A stretch of DNA of 64,000 nucleotides from NCBI GenBank assembly GCA_023954475.1, contig JAMLHW010000001.1, positions 496,001-560,000 of the forward strand, given 5' to 3'. The DNA is from Anaerolineae bacterium. GTDB taxonomy: Bacteria > Chloroflexota > Anaerolineae > Promineifilales > Promineifilaceae. Shown piece by piece: positions 7,908-15,750 of the stretch; position 1 is the stretch's first letter, and every line of letters starts with the position of its first letter. The notes beneath the pieces are model-generated. The model searched no databases. It was not told where the DNA came from and saw nothing but the letters and a program-made list of their open reading frames with translations. The translations under genes and the position numbers were made by a program.

Positions 7908-8177
7908 ATGTTTATCGGCCGAGTCAGCGGCTCCGTCACCGCAACCATCAAGCACGAAGCTTTTCACAGTTACAAATTATTGATTGTCGATCACCTTGAT
8001 TTACACGGCAAAGCGACCGGCGCATATGACATCTGTGTCGATGTCGTGCAAGCCGGTGTTGGCGATACGGTGCTTGTGTTGGATGAAGGCAACGGCGCAC
8101 GTCAAATCCTCAATCGCTCGGTTGCTCCCGTGCGGGCAGTCGTCGTCGGTGTTGTGGACAGCGTTGATTTGATTTAG
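7908..8177 (+). CDS. BMC-P shell vertex protein, copy 3
   Basis: 89-residue EutN/CcmL-family protein (MFIGRVSGSVTATIKHEAFHSYKLLIVDHL...VDVVQAGVGDTVLVLDEGNGARQIL...VRAVVVGVVDSVD). AGGAG at 7896-7900 lies 7 nt before ATG 7908. It is the last gene of the BMC operon; after it comes a non-coding stretch with the sigma-factor promoter. A weak inverted repeat (agcac/gtgct near 8188-8212) followed by T-rich DNA may end the transcript, but it is not a convincing terminator. Confidence 0.93.
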   Translation: MFIGRVSGSVTATIKHEAFHSYKLLIVDHLDLHGKATGAYDICVDVVQAGVGDTVLVLDEGNGARQILNRSVAPVRAVVVGVVDSVDLI

Positions 8178-8312
8178 TGCGTAGGAGCACATTGTATCCC
8201 GCCGGGTGCTTGCTTTTCCTCCTTTGAGCGTAAATTCGAATCATAATTCACAGCTACATAATCGCGCTGTGACGCATTGCGTCAATGTCGTTCTCATAAT
8301 CTGCAATTGATT

Positions 8313-8328
8313 TGTGCCAAAAGTCACA
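8313..8328 (+). promoter_or_regulatory. Possible Crp/Fnr-family operator
   Basis: TGTGC-n6-TCACA, nine of ten consensus half-site bases for the Crp pattern TGTGA-n6-TCACA, inside a longer TTTGTG/CACAAA inverted repeat. Its centre is about 61-62 bp upstream of the start expected from the promoter at 8346-8375, the classical class I activation position. No Crp gene is in the window. Confidence 0.4.
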
Positions 8329-8345
8329 AATCAGGCGTTAACCTC

Positions 8346-8375
8346 TTGACTTTGGCTGTTGAAATATGCTATCCT
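8346..8375 (+). promoter_or_regulatory. Sigma-70 promoter of the sigma factor gene
   Basis: TTGACT at 8346-8351, 18-bp spacer, TATCCT at 8370-8375 with an extended TG one base upstream. The expected start is near 8382, giving a leader of about 90 nt with two small hairpins (CCAC/GTGG near 8398-8412; CTGTCG/CGGCAG near 8424-8440). The remaining DNA of 8178-8345 holds only a TGACGC-att-GCGTCA repeat (8270-8284) and the possible Crp site. Confidence 0.65.
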
Positions 8376-8472
8376 GCACCCGCGATACATAATAATCCAC
8401 TATTAATGTGGTGATTAATCCCACTGTCGGGAAACGGCAGAATTTATTATTTTGGAAGAGGTCAATGACGAT

Positions 8473-9714
8473 ATGGGCGATATAGTAGCAGCAGCGGAAG
8501 AGTTCGATGTGGTAAGTCTTTTGTTAGCTGAGGCTGCGTTGCGTGGTTATGTAACGTACGACAAATTACTTGAAGCTGTGCCGGAAATAGAAACCAATCT
8601 TCTATTGTTGGACAGTATTCTTGAAGAACTGCAAAGTAACGAAATTCCAGTATTTGAAAATGAAGAAGAAGCACTTGCAGGTGGTTATTCAGAGTCCGAT
8701 AGCGACGATGAGTTGGATGATGAGCTGCTTGCTGAGTTGAATGGGGCACTGGCGCGTCCGTCGTACGGAACACATCGTGCGCCGATTTTTGACCTCAGTA
8801 CTGTGCCGATTGATGATTCGGTTGGCTTGTATTTCCGCGAAATGGGGCAGCAGGGGCTGCTTTCGGCCGAAGAAGAAGTCGATTTGGCAAAAGAGATCGA
8901 AGCGGGACGGCAAGTCGAAGAATTACTGGCAACCAATCCCGAATTGTCCCTTGAGGAACGCGACGAACTCGATCTGATTCTGGAAGCCGGTAACGCGGCA
9001 CGTGCCCATCTGATTCGCGCCAATACCCGTCTGGTCGTCAGCATTGCCAAGAAATACCGCGGTCGTGGCCTTCAATTCCTCGACCTGATTCAGGAAGGCA
9101 ATGTTGGTTTGATGAAAGCGGTTGAGAAGTACGATTACACGCGAGGCAACCGCTTCAGCACGTATGCAACCTGGTGGATTCGCCAGGCGGTGACCCGTGC
9201 ACTAGCCAATCACGGACGTACGATTCGTATTCCGGCTCATCTGGGCGGTCGCATCAGCAAATTGTATCAGGTAGCTCAGGAACTTGAGCAGGAACTGGGT
9301 CGCCAGCCCAATCCGGAAGAGATCGCTGAGCACATGGAACTACCCGCCGAGCGCGTGCGCTGGATGCTGCGCACCAGTCGTCAGCCGGTCCATTTAGAGC
9401 GCCCGGTCGGTGATGAGTCTGATGCTGAGCTGGGTGATTTTATCGAAGATGTCGATGCACCGGCTCCAGCCGAAGCAGTTGCGCAGAACATGCTCACCGA
9501 AGAGATCGGCGAGATTCTGGATCAACTGACGCCCCGTGAAGCGCGTATTCTGCGGCTACGCTATGGGTTGCAGGATGGCGAATCGCGTACCTTGAAGGAA
9601 GTAGGCGAGATGTTTGGTTTGTCACGCGAGCGCATTCGCCAATTGGAAAAAGAGGCGCTGCGTAAGCTGCGTCACCCCAATTTTGCTGGTCATTTGCGGC
9701 AATATCTCAATTAA
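8473..9714 (+). CDS. rpoD: RNA polymerase sigma factor, principal sigma-70 (RpoD/SigA) type
   Basis: 413 residues. The acidic N-terminus (to about 105, region 1.1-like) is followed by region 1.2 (VGLYFREMGQQGLLSAEEE), region 2 (RANTRLVVSIAKKYRGRGLQFLDLIQEGN, then RFSTYATWWIRQAVTRAL), region 3 and region 4 with the helix-turn-helix (TLKEVGEMFGLSRERIRQLE). This is the housekeeping architecture. The frame extends to TTG 8452, but ATG 8473 preceded by GGAAGAGG (8454-8461) is preferred. It has its own promoter and a strong terminator, so it is monocistronic. Chloroflexota often carry several such factors, so calling it the primary one is likely but not proven. Confidence 0.92.
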   Translation: MGDIVAAAEEFDVVSLLLAEAALRGYVTYDKLLEAVPEIETNLLLLDSILEELQSNEIPVFENEEEALAGGYSESDSDDELDDELLAELNGALARPSYGTHRAPIFDLSTVPIDDSVGLYFREMGQQGLLSAEEEVDLAKEIEAGRQVEELLATNPELSLEERDELDLILEAGNAARAHLIRANTRLVVSIAKKYRGRGLQFLDLIQEGNVGLMKAVEKYDYTRGNRFSTYATWWIRQAVTRALANHGRTIRIPAHLGGRISKLYQVAQELEQELGRQPNPEEIAEHMELPAERVRWMLRTSRQPVHLERPVGDESDAELGDFIEDVDAPAPAEAVAQNMLTEEIGEILDQLTPREARILRLRYGLQDGESRTLKEVGEMFGLSRERIRQLEKEALRKLRHPNFAGHLRQYLN

Positions 9715-9730
9715 TCTCAAGTCTAAACGC

Positions 9731-9757
9731 AGCCCCTCAACTGAGGGGCTTTTTTAT
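9731..9757 (+). terminator. Intrinsic terminator after the sigma factor gene
   Basis: Perfect 9-bp stem AGCCCCTCA/TGAGGGGCT (9731-9739 with 9742-9750), 2-nt loop and a following T-run. It separates the sigma gene from the convergent membrane-protein gene that ends at 9754. Confidence 0.93.
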
Positions 9758-10866
9758 TTGCGCCGGATTCGGCCCATAATCCATTCACGCAACGTCATCG
9801 GCATCATACCCGGCAGCGACCGATCTGATATCCACGGCGCATACGGCGCCATCGTGAACGCAGCCAGTGCCAGTAGAACCCGGTCATAATTGACCCGCCA
9901 GCCGGCGAAATCACGCCACGCCTGATCGAGATTGTTGCGCAACGGCAAGCCCAGCGCGGCCAGATTGCGGCACGCGTCGTCGTATTCCTCGCGTGTGATG
10001 CTGATCGGATCAGTCGGGGCGGGATTCGGATCGTAGCGGATGTTGAAGATGCCTGCGATGCGGCGCAAAGCGATAAATCCGGCACGCAGGCACAGGGCAG
10101 CTTCAGTTGTGTTGTCACTTTGCAGCGTTGATGCGTACAACGCGGCCGAATCGAGGACGGTGCCTGCCGCTGTGATCCATGATTGCTGTGGCTGTGGTGA
10201 TCGAAAGAAAACCAATGCGGAGAGTGATGTGTGGGATTCTTCTACCATCGCAAACCAGTTTTCCCATTCCCGATATAAGTTGGACAGTTGCAGATCAAAT
10301 TCATCGGCCGATGAGATACGGTTAAAACGCCCCAACATCTCAACTGCTGACGGTGGCGATCCGGCACGGACTTCGAGCAAAGCGACATTGCGCTCCCGCG
10401 CGGAAAAGGCGCTGTAAATAGAAGGCAAATACGTAATCAACAAGGCTACCAAACCGAGACCAATTGTCGCCTGCATAAATATCAGCACCATGATTGCCAG
10501 ATTTTCATCCCGCGCAAAGCCTAGTGTGAGCAAGGATGAGCCGCTGAGAATGAACGCTTCGCGCACCGGTTGTACACCTGCTCCCCAATAGACAAAGGTG
10601 AATCCGATCAGCATGAGTGCCATCCACATGACCGGTGTCAGCAAAAGACCGATCGGGGCGAAGATAGCCATGACGCGATCACGCGTTTCGTAGTCTGTCG
10701 TGCGCTTGAGGCGAATGCGGAAGAAGACCAGCAGTGTGCGAAAGAGAAATGCGTTGAGGAAAACTTGTTCACCGCGGGGCAGCACGATAGCCCGCACTGC
10801 GGAGTAAAGCGTCCAAATGATGATGGCGATGCCGAGAATGACTGAAAGGGTTTGCAGGAAGAGCAT
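9754..10866 (-). CDS. Membrane protein resembling two-TM ion channels
   Basis: 370 residues. The N-terminal third is hydrophobic: a segment at about 3-26, one at about 70-95, then REAFILSGSSLLTLGFA followed by a long segment ending near ITYLPSIYSAF. This TM-loop-TM layout, with SSLLTLGF in the place of a potassium selectivity filter (TVGYG), recalls the two-pore-domain channel superfamily, but the signature is degenerate. The remaining about 220 residues are cytoplasmic and helical, with no domain I can name. ATG 10866 is chosen because the upstream 21 codons are hairpin-rich low-complexity sequence. Ion conduction is unproven. Confidence 0.7.
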   Translation of the reverse strand: MLFLQTLSVILGIAIIIWTLYSAVRAIVLPRGEQVFLNAFLFRTLLVFFRIRLKRTTDYETRDRVMAIFAPIGLLLTPVMWMALMLIGFTFVYWGAGVQPVREAFILSGSSLLTLGFARDENLAIMVLIFMQATIGLGLVALLITYLPSIYSAFSARERNVALLEVRAGSPPSAVEMLGRFNRISSADEFDLQLSNLYREWENWFAMVEESHTSLSALVFFRSPQPQQSWITAAGTVLDSAALYASTLQSDNTTEAALCLRAGFIALRRIAGIFNIRYDPNPAPTDPISITREEYDDACRNLAALGLPLRNNLDQAWRDFAGWRVNYDRVLLALAAFTMAPYAPWISDRSLPGMMPMTLREWIMGRIRRK

Positions 10867-10886
10867 GTTAGCTGGGTGGTTGCTTT

Positions 10887-10930
10887 GTTGGATAGTTGGC
10901 TTGCTGGTGAAGTCTGCCAACTTGTCCAAC
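10887..10930. repeat. Intergenic hairpin of short repeated words
   Basis: GTTGGATAGTTGGC (10887-10900) and GCCAACTTGTCCAAC (10916-10930) pair over nearly their whole length. They are made of repeated TTGG/CCAA words like the low-complexity hairpins in the BMC operon. It lies between the enoyl-CoA hydratase stop and the membrane protein start. No T-run is present. Confidence 0.5.
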
Positions 10931-10939
10931 CATCAAACC

Positions 10940-11731
10940 CTATTTTCCTTTCCACTGCGGCGGACGGCGTTCCATGGTGCTTTGGATACCTTCCATGAAG
11001 TCTTTGCTGCTAAATAGCTGGCTCTGTGCCCACGCTTCCAGTTGCAAGCTGCGATCAATATCGGCCGAACCGTCAATCACGCGTTTTGCCATACCGACAG
11101 CCAGTGGTGCAGCCTGGGTAATTGCAGCAACCAGATCATCTACTTTTGCCTGCAATTGCTCTTCGGCAACGACATAGTTGATGATGCCCCAGTCTGCCAT
11201 CTGTGCGGCGTCGTATTGACCACCGGTGAAGATGATTTCCTTTGCGCGGGCAGGGCCGGCGATGCGTGTCAGACGTGTTGTGCCGCCGACATCGGGAATC
11301 ATGCCGAGGCGTGTTTCGGGCAAGCCCCAACGTGTGTTTTCGGCCGAAATGCGTAAATCACATGCCAGCGCCAACTCCATCGCCAATCCCAGGCAGTAAC
11401 CATGGGTCATGGCGATGGTTGGTATCTCTAGCCGTTCCAATCGATTGAAAACACCCTGAAAATCATCTGTAATACGGCGCATCCGTTGCTGCCAGTTCGC
11501 TCCGTATTGCTGTGCCAGCAGCATGAACGTTGTGACGTCGATGCCGGATGAGAAGGCTGTGCCGGCACCGCGAATGATCACGGCACGCACGCCTTCCATT
11601 GTGTTGATGTCGGTAATGGCATTGTCGAATGCCTGCAACATCTCAAGCGAGATGGCATTGCGTTTATTCGGCCGATTCAACATAATTTCGACCAAAGCTT
11701 CACGCCGTTCAACCTGTATCAAATTGCTCAT
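10940..11731 (-). CDS. Enoyl-CoA hydratase/isomerase family protein (crotonase fold)
   Basis: 263 residues. The N-terminal RPNKRNAISLEML and GAGTAFSSGIDV segments (oxyanion hole) and the MTHGYCLGLAMELALACDLRI and LPETRLGMIPDVGG blocks are standard crotonase motifs. Both acidic positions that act in hydration are present (Glu in AMELA and in PETRLG), so hydratase activity is plausible. ATG 11731 has GGAG 7 nt ahead; an in-frame ATG at 11746 is less well placed. Substrate is unknown. Upstream on the same strand lies a candidate RNA with a terminator, so expression may be controlled by attenuation. Confidence 0.9.
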   Translation of the reverse strand: MSNLIQVERREALVEIMLNRPNKRNAISLEMLQAFDNAITDINTMEGVRAVIIRGAGTAFSSGIDVTTFMLLAQQYGANWQQRMRRITDDFQGVFNRLERLEIPTIAMTHGYCLGLAMELALACDLRISAENTRWGLPETRLGMIPDVGGTTRLTRIAGPARAKEIIFTGGQYDAAQMADWGIINYVVAEEQLQAKVDDLVAAITQAAPLAVGMAKRVIDGSADIDRSLQLEAWAQSQLFSSKDFMEGIQSTMERRPPQWKGK

Positions 11732-11821
11732 AGTCTGCTCCATCAATTGCTGAAATCCACTGTCATTGTACCCTACTCAGAGCAAAAAGCGTTTGCCGGA
11801 GCATCTCAATCGATGCGCAAA

Positions 11822-11945
11822 TAAAAGAAAAGAGCCATCTTGTCGGATGACTCTTTTCAGATGACAGATTGAAACGCGCACACCTACTTCAGCAGACAAG
11901 TCAGATGTCCGGGATCTAAACCCCCTGCATTCACGGACATCTGTA
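11822..11945 (-). ncRNA. Candidate structured RNA or leader ending in an intrinsic terminator
   Basis: Read on the minus strand. A perfect 10-bp hairpin, CAGATGTCCG/CGGACATCTG (11943-11934 with 11911-11902), encloses a 22-nt loop rich in G. About 45 nt later comes a hairpin AAAAGAG...CTCTTTT (11857-11828) followed by CTTTTAT, a good minus-strand terminator. The word CATCTG occurs both in the 3' arm of the first hairpin and directly before the terminator, so the 5' arm could pair with either. A TAATAT (near 11953-11958) is a possible -10 box. It may be a small RNA or an attenuator for the hydratase gene. I matched no known RNA family. Confidence 0.5.
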
Positions 11946-12366
11946 AGAGGACAATATTAGAGGCCATATGATGCGTCATGTTTTCACTATCAAATTCGTT
12001 GCGATCTTTAATGCCTCAAACCGCACTTTCATCTCATCAAACCGTCCGAATTCGTGATAAATAGAGTAGTCACGTTCTTCGAAAATCTGTATCCAATCAA
12101 CAAGCCCAACAGCAGCCTGTATTTCAAGTGTATCACGTGCTGCGTCAAGCTGTTGTCGCCATTAGTATGCCACACGTCAAAACAGACGAATAGTGACATT
12201 TGTCACAATCGACTCCAGATTGGTGCGTTTTGGCTAAACGTATGGGGTTCTTGATGGGAAAATCACGTTTCTGATGCGATCCTAATGCCATTTGCGGTAC
12301 AATCAGGCTGTTATATCTAATGCAAATCTATTTTCGATTCGAGATAACCACAGGAGGTTAGCTAGT
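11946..12366. other. Gene-free region upstream of the SHOCT gene
   Basis: AT-rich, no credible reading frame. It contains AGTGA-n6-TCACA at 12192-12207, a near-consensus Crp/Fnr-type palindrome. A TACAAT (12298-12303) is a possible -10 box for the following gene, without a clear -35. A strong Shine-Dalgarno AGGAGGT sits at 12352-12358. Confidence 0.5.
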
Positions 12367-12768
12367 ATGAGACGTAGAGGAATGGGTCCGGGAAGAATGG
12401 CAGCCAGAAGGGCTACCGTGCGCATGGCGTCGCGTCGTCGCCGCCGTCGCCGCAGACGGCGTGTCATTCTGGTCGGTGGTCTGGTTGCTTTGGGAGCGTA
12501 CAAACTCAGCAAGCATGATGTCGAACGTGTGGAACAACATACAGGAAAATCGGCCGAAGAACTGTCTGACGAAGAATTGGAACAGGCCATGTCCGACTTG
12601 AATATCTCCGCAGACGAAATGACAGATGAAGAATATGCTCAGGTCGAACAAGCTGACGAGCAAGACTATATTGAGGAATTGCAGCGGCTGGCCGAACTGC
12701 ATGACCAGGGCATCCTGACCGACGAGGAGTTTGCAGCAAAGAAAGCCCAACTACTTGATTTGGAGTAA
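12367..12768 (+). CDS. Small membrane protein with C-terminal SHOCT domain
   Basis: 133 residues. Residues 1-32 are extremely Arg-rich (a run of ten Arg just before the membrane segment). One hydrophobic segment (VILVGGLVALGAYKL) follows, then an acidic helical stretch, and the last 30 residues (YIEELQRLAELHDQGILTDEEFAAKKAQLL) are a SHOCT motif. SHOCT domains are short helical hairpins seen at the ends of many unrelated membrane proteins, thought to mediate oligomerisation. ATG 12367 is fixed by AGGAGGT 8 nt upstream; the frame remains open 25 codons further but without a normal start. Single-gene transcript with its own terminator. Function unknown. Confidence 0.88.
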   Translation: MRRRGMGPGRMAARRATVRMASRRRRRRRRRRVILVGGLVALGAYKLSKHDVERVEQHTGKSAEELSDEELEQAMSDLNISADEMTDEEYAQVEQADEQDYIEELQRLAELHDQGILTDEEFAAKKAQLLDLE

Positions 12769-12834
12769 ACGGCAAACACACCGTAAGTAACAATCCGGGT
12801 GGTAGATGGTTCAGTCACCTGACTTGTTGTATCA

Positions 12835-12870
12835 AGGCGCAAAGATCGTACTTCTTTGCGCCTTCTTTTT
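12835..12870 (+). terminator. Intrinsic terminator after the SHOCT gene
   Basis: Perfect 11-bp stem AAGGCGCAAAG/CTTTGCGCCTT (12835-12845 with 12854-12864), 8-nt loop, then C and five T. Confidence 0.92.
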
Positions 12871-12913
12871 AGATCAGAATGACCTCGTCACCGTTTATCG
12901 AAAATTGGCTCAC

Positions 12914-12946
12914 TGCCTAGAGGCAACGGCTGCGTGATTTGCAGCC
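12914..12946 (+). promoter_or_regulatory. Two tandem hairpins in the leader of the methyltransferase gene
   Basis: TGCC-n4-GGCA (12914-12925) is followed after 2 nt by GGCTGC-n7-GCAGCC (12928-12946), 36 nt before the ATG. No T-run follows. Possibly leader structure; no known motif recognised. Confidence 0.35.
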
Positions 12947-12982
12947 GGATCGGCATTACAGAGCACGGGATGCCAGGCACAC

Positions 12983-14146
12983 ATGTACAGTCTTGTTGAA
13001 TACGGCAACATGATCGCCGACAAAGTGCGCTCTGATGCTTACGCACGCGCATTGAAGAGCGTCGTTAAACCCGATTCAATTGTGCTTGACATCGGCGCCG
13101 GAACTGGCATTCACACCTTGTTGGCGTGTAAATTTGGTGCGGCGCGCGTTTATGCTGTCGAATCCAACCCGGCAATTCACCTTGCCCAAGAAGTTGCTTT
13201 AGCCAATGGATATGCGGGTCGCACCATATTCATACAAGATCTTTCAACCAACATCACGTTGCCGGAACGTGTCAATATTGTGGTTTCTGATTTGCGCGGC
13301 ATTTTGCCGTTTTTTACCAATCACATCGCTTCACTAGTTGACGCACGGAGGCGACATCTCGTACCTGGCGGCCAGATGATTCCTCACCGCGACACGTTGT
13401 ATATTGCGTTGATAGAAGCACCAAAACTATATCAAAATATTGTTGCTCCCTGGAATGAGCCGTATGGATTGAACATGGCTGCAGCGCGCACGGTTGCTCT
13501 AAATCGGTGGAGCGATGCCGGCACAGAATCATTACAGGGACACAATTTGCTGACGGAGCCATACCAATGGGCTGTTCTCGATTATGCGACGATTGCCGAT
13601 TCCGGGATGCGTATGGCCGAATACGAACAACCTGTCCTGCGTGATGGCACAGCGCATGGGTTACTGGTGTGGTTTGATTCGGAATTGGTTGCAGGCATTG
13701 GTTATTCCAATAGTCCGGACTCGAAGAATACGACTGAGGTCTATGGCCGTGCTTTCTTCCCCATTTTGGAGCCGATACCGGTCGTAGCCGGCGATCGATT
13801 TGCCTTTAGCTTGCAGGCAGAATTTAGCAACGGTGACTATGTTTGGCATTGGCACACGCGGATTGTGGCGCAATCTGATTTTACAACAGTAAAAGCTGAT
13901 TTTGTGCAATCGACGGCGTTTACCGGGGCTGTCGACGATGAGCGTAATGCGGCGTTGATGGCGGATTATCGGCCGAAATTATCTCTGGAAGGTCAGGTTG
14001 ACCGTTTCATCCTGGGTTTGATGACTGGTGCGCATACGCTAACAACCATTGCTAATCAGACCTATACACAGTTTCCTTCCCGATTTACCGATGAGGATGC
14101 TGCACTGAGTTACGTTTACGAATTAGCCCAGCACTACAATCAGTGA
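12983..14146 (+). CDS. Protein-arginine-methyltransferase-like SAM-dependent methyltransferase
   Basis: 387 residues. The class I SAM-binding motif is VLDIGAGTGIHTLLACKFGA (about residues 35-54), followed by the acidic YAVESNP loop. The region after it (VVSDLRGILPFF, then LVPGGQMIPHRDTLYIALIEAP) follows the layout of PRMT-family enzymes with a beta-barrel half. The last about 60 residues (VDRFILGLMTGAHTLTTIANQTYTQFP..) look like a PqqD-type small winged-helix domain, which in other systems binds peptides. The target may be a protein or peptide. It stands alone just before the glycan locus. Confidence 0.75.
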   Translation: MYSLVEYGNMIADKVRSDAYARALKSVVKPDSIVLDIGAGTGIHTLLACKFGAARVYAVESNPAIHLAQEVALANGYAGRTIFIQDLSTNITLPERVNIVVSDLRGILPFFTNHIASLVDARRRHLVPGGQMIPHRDTLYIALIEAPKLYQNIVAPWNEPYGLNMAAARTVALNRWSDAGTESLQGHNLLTEPYQWAVLDYATIADSGMRMAEYEQPVLRDGTAHGLLVWFDSELVAGIGYSNSPDSKNTTEVYGRAFFPILEPIPVVAGDRFAFSLQAEFSNGDYVWHWHTRIVAQSDFTTVKADFVQSTAFTGAVDDERNAALMADYRPKLSLEGQVDRFILGLMTGAHTLTTIANQTYTQFPSRFTDEDAALSYVYELAQHYNQ

Positions 14147-14266
14147 AGCCGTGCCTGAACAAGCCATTTGGACTCAGAGAGTGTCGCACGTCGCATGATA
14201 GGAAATCCAGCGCACCGCTGAAGCAGCAGTTGGTAGTGACAACTTCCTGCTGCAATTGATCTCGGG

Positions 14267-14296
14267 TTGCATTGAAGTGTCGCTGATCGTTATAAT
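14267..14296 (+). promoter_or_regulatory. Sigma-70 promoter at the start of the glycan locus
   Basis: TTGCAT (14267-14272), 18-bp spacer and a perfect TATAAT (14291-14296). The expected start is near 14303, about 44 nt before the ATG of the first glycosylphosphotransferase. Confidence 0.7.
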
Positions 14297-14346
14297 TCCC
14301 GTTGCAACCAAGAAGGAATCAATTCTTTTTGGCGTTGGAGGGATGT

Positions 14347-15750
14347 ATGCTTCGGCGGTTCAGCATCAATTACGCGGTACTTTCCTGTCTCACAGATCTT
14401 GTGTTGACTTTTTTTGCATTTGTGCTGGCGGTTACTGTGCGACCCAACCTGCCAGAAATCCCGTTTCTTGTCACTGTCAATGAGGTTGAACTGCCGCTGT
14501 GGATATTTGTTGTCATACCGGTTTCCTGGGTGCTAGTTTTCCTAGTTGCCTCTGTTTATGATCCGCGCCGCAATTACAAATTTGTAGACGAAATACAATT
14601 GGTCACTGTGGCGATCATTCTGGCTGCACTACTTTCAGCCGGGCTGTTCTTTCTGACCTTCCGCGAGTTTTCACGCTATCTATTCATTACATTTATCCTG
14701 TTTAACTCAGTTGTACTGCTTGGTTGGCGTGTCATAGCCAGGATTATTTTCCGTATGGTGCACATGCCGGCGGCGGAGAAGCGTGTCTTGATTGTCGGTG
14801 CTGGCGAGGTTGGTCGGCGTGTAGGCGATATGATCCACGAGTATTCGTGGACGGGTCTTTCATTAGTCGGGTATCTGGATGACACATTGAAGACGACGGA
14901 CGAAGTGACTGTAATCGGCCGAATTGAGGATGCTCCAACTGTCGTCAATCACGAAGCGATAAATGATGTCGTTATCGCGCTACCGCAAGAAGCGTATGGG
15001 CGTGTCAATGAACTGGTTGTTGCTCTGCGTGATGCGCCGGTCAATATGCGCGTTGTCCCAGATTACTTCAGCCTGGCCCTTTTCCAGGCCACCGTCGATG
15101 ATTTTGGCGGTGTTCCCATGATTAGCCTGCGCGATCCCGCGCTCAACGATGTGCAGCGGTTTGTCAAACGGTTGTTTGACCTCGTCATTGCCGGCGTTTC
15201 GCTGCTGTTGATGCTACCTGTTATGGGCATCATTGCCCTGGCAATACGGCTTGATTCACCTGGTCCGATTATTTATCGGCAGAAACGCGTCGGTGAGAAT
15301 GGGCGCTTGTTCGATATGTACAAATTCCGATCGATGGTGGTTGATGCTGACAAATTACAGCACAAAGTGTCACGTATTGATGAAAAAGGTCGATTAACTT
15401 TCAAGCGCCGTAACGATCCCCGAATTACGCGAATCGGCCGAATTCTTCGCCGCACCAGCCTCGATGAAATATTACAACTGTTCAATGTGTTTCGAGGTGA
15501 TATGAGCCTTGTCGGACCGCGCCCTGAATTACCCTGGTTGGTTAGTCAATACGAACCGTGGCAGCATAAGCGGTTCGCTGTACCGCAGGGTATCACCGGC
15601 TGGTGGCAAGTCAATGGCCGCTCCGACAAGCCGCTGCACCTGCACACTGAAGATGACTTGTATTACATTCAAAACTACTCGTTGTGGATGGATTTTTACA
15701 TTTTGATCAAGACACCCATTGTCGTTGTGCGGGGTCGAGGTGCTTTTTAG
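14347..15750 (+). CDS. Polyprenyl-phosphate glycosylphosphotransferase, copy 1
   Basis: 467 residues. It moves a sugar-1-phosphate from a nucleotide sugar to undecaprenyl phosphate, the first membrane step of glycan repeat synthesis. Four N-terminal membrane segments are followed by a Rossmann-like CoA_binding_3 region (VLIVGAGEVGRRVGDM), a fifth hydrophobic segment (LFDLVIAGVSLLLMLPVMGIIAL) and the sugar-transferase domain with SPGPIIYRQKRVG, FKFRSM-like YKFRSM, RRTSLDEILQLFNVFRGDMSLVGPRPE and GITGWWQVNGRSD. ATG 14347 has GGAGGG just upstream; upstream in-frame TTG 14302 is rejected. The sugar cannot be predicted. Confidence 0.93.
   Translation: MLRRFSINYAVLSCLTDLVLTFFAFVLAVTVRPNLPEIPFLVTVNEVELPLWIFVVIPVSWVLVFLVASVYDPRRNYKFVDEIQLVTVAIILAALLSAGLFFLTFREFSRYLFITFILFNSVVLLGWRVIARIIFRMVHMPAAEKRVLIVGAGEVGRRVGDMIHEYSWTGLSLVGYLDDTLKTTDEVTVIGRIEDAPTVVNHEAINDVVIALPQEAYGRVNELVVALRDAPVNMRVVPDYFSLALFQATVDDFGGVPMISLRDPALNDVQRFVKRLFDLVIAGVSLLLMLPVMGIIALAIRLDSPGPIIYRQKRVGENGRLFDMYKFRSMVVDADKLQHKVSRIDEKGRLTFKRRNDPRITRIGRILRRTSLDEILQLFNVFRGDMSLVGPRPELPWLVSQYEPWQHKRFAVPQGITGWWQVNGRSDKPLHLHTEDDLYYIQNYSLWMDFYILIKTPIVVVRGRGAF

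Noticed and set aside
8188-8225. Intrinsic terminator after the BMC operon
   Set aside because: The only stem is about five base pairs and the T-rich stretch is interrupted, so it is noted only in the BMC-P copy 3 entry.
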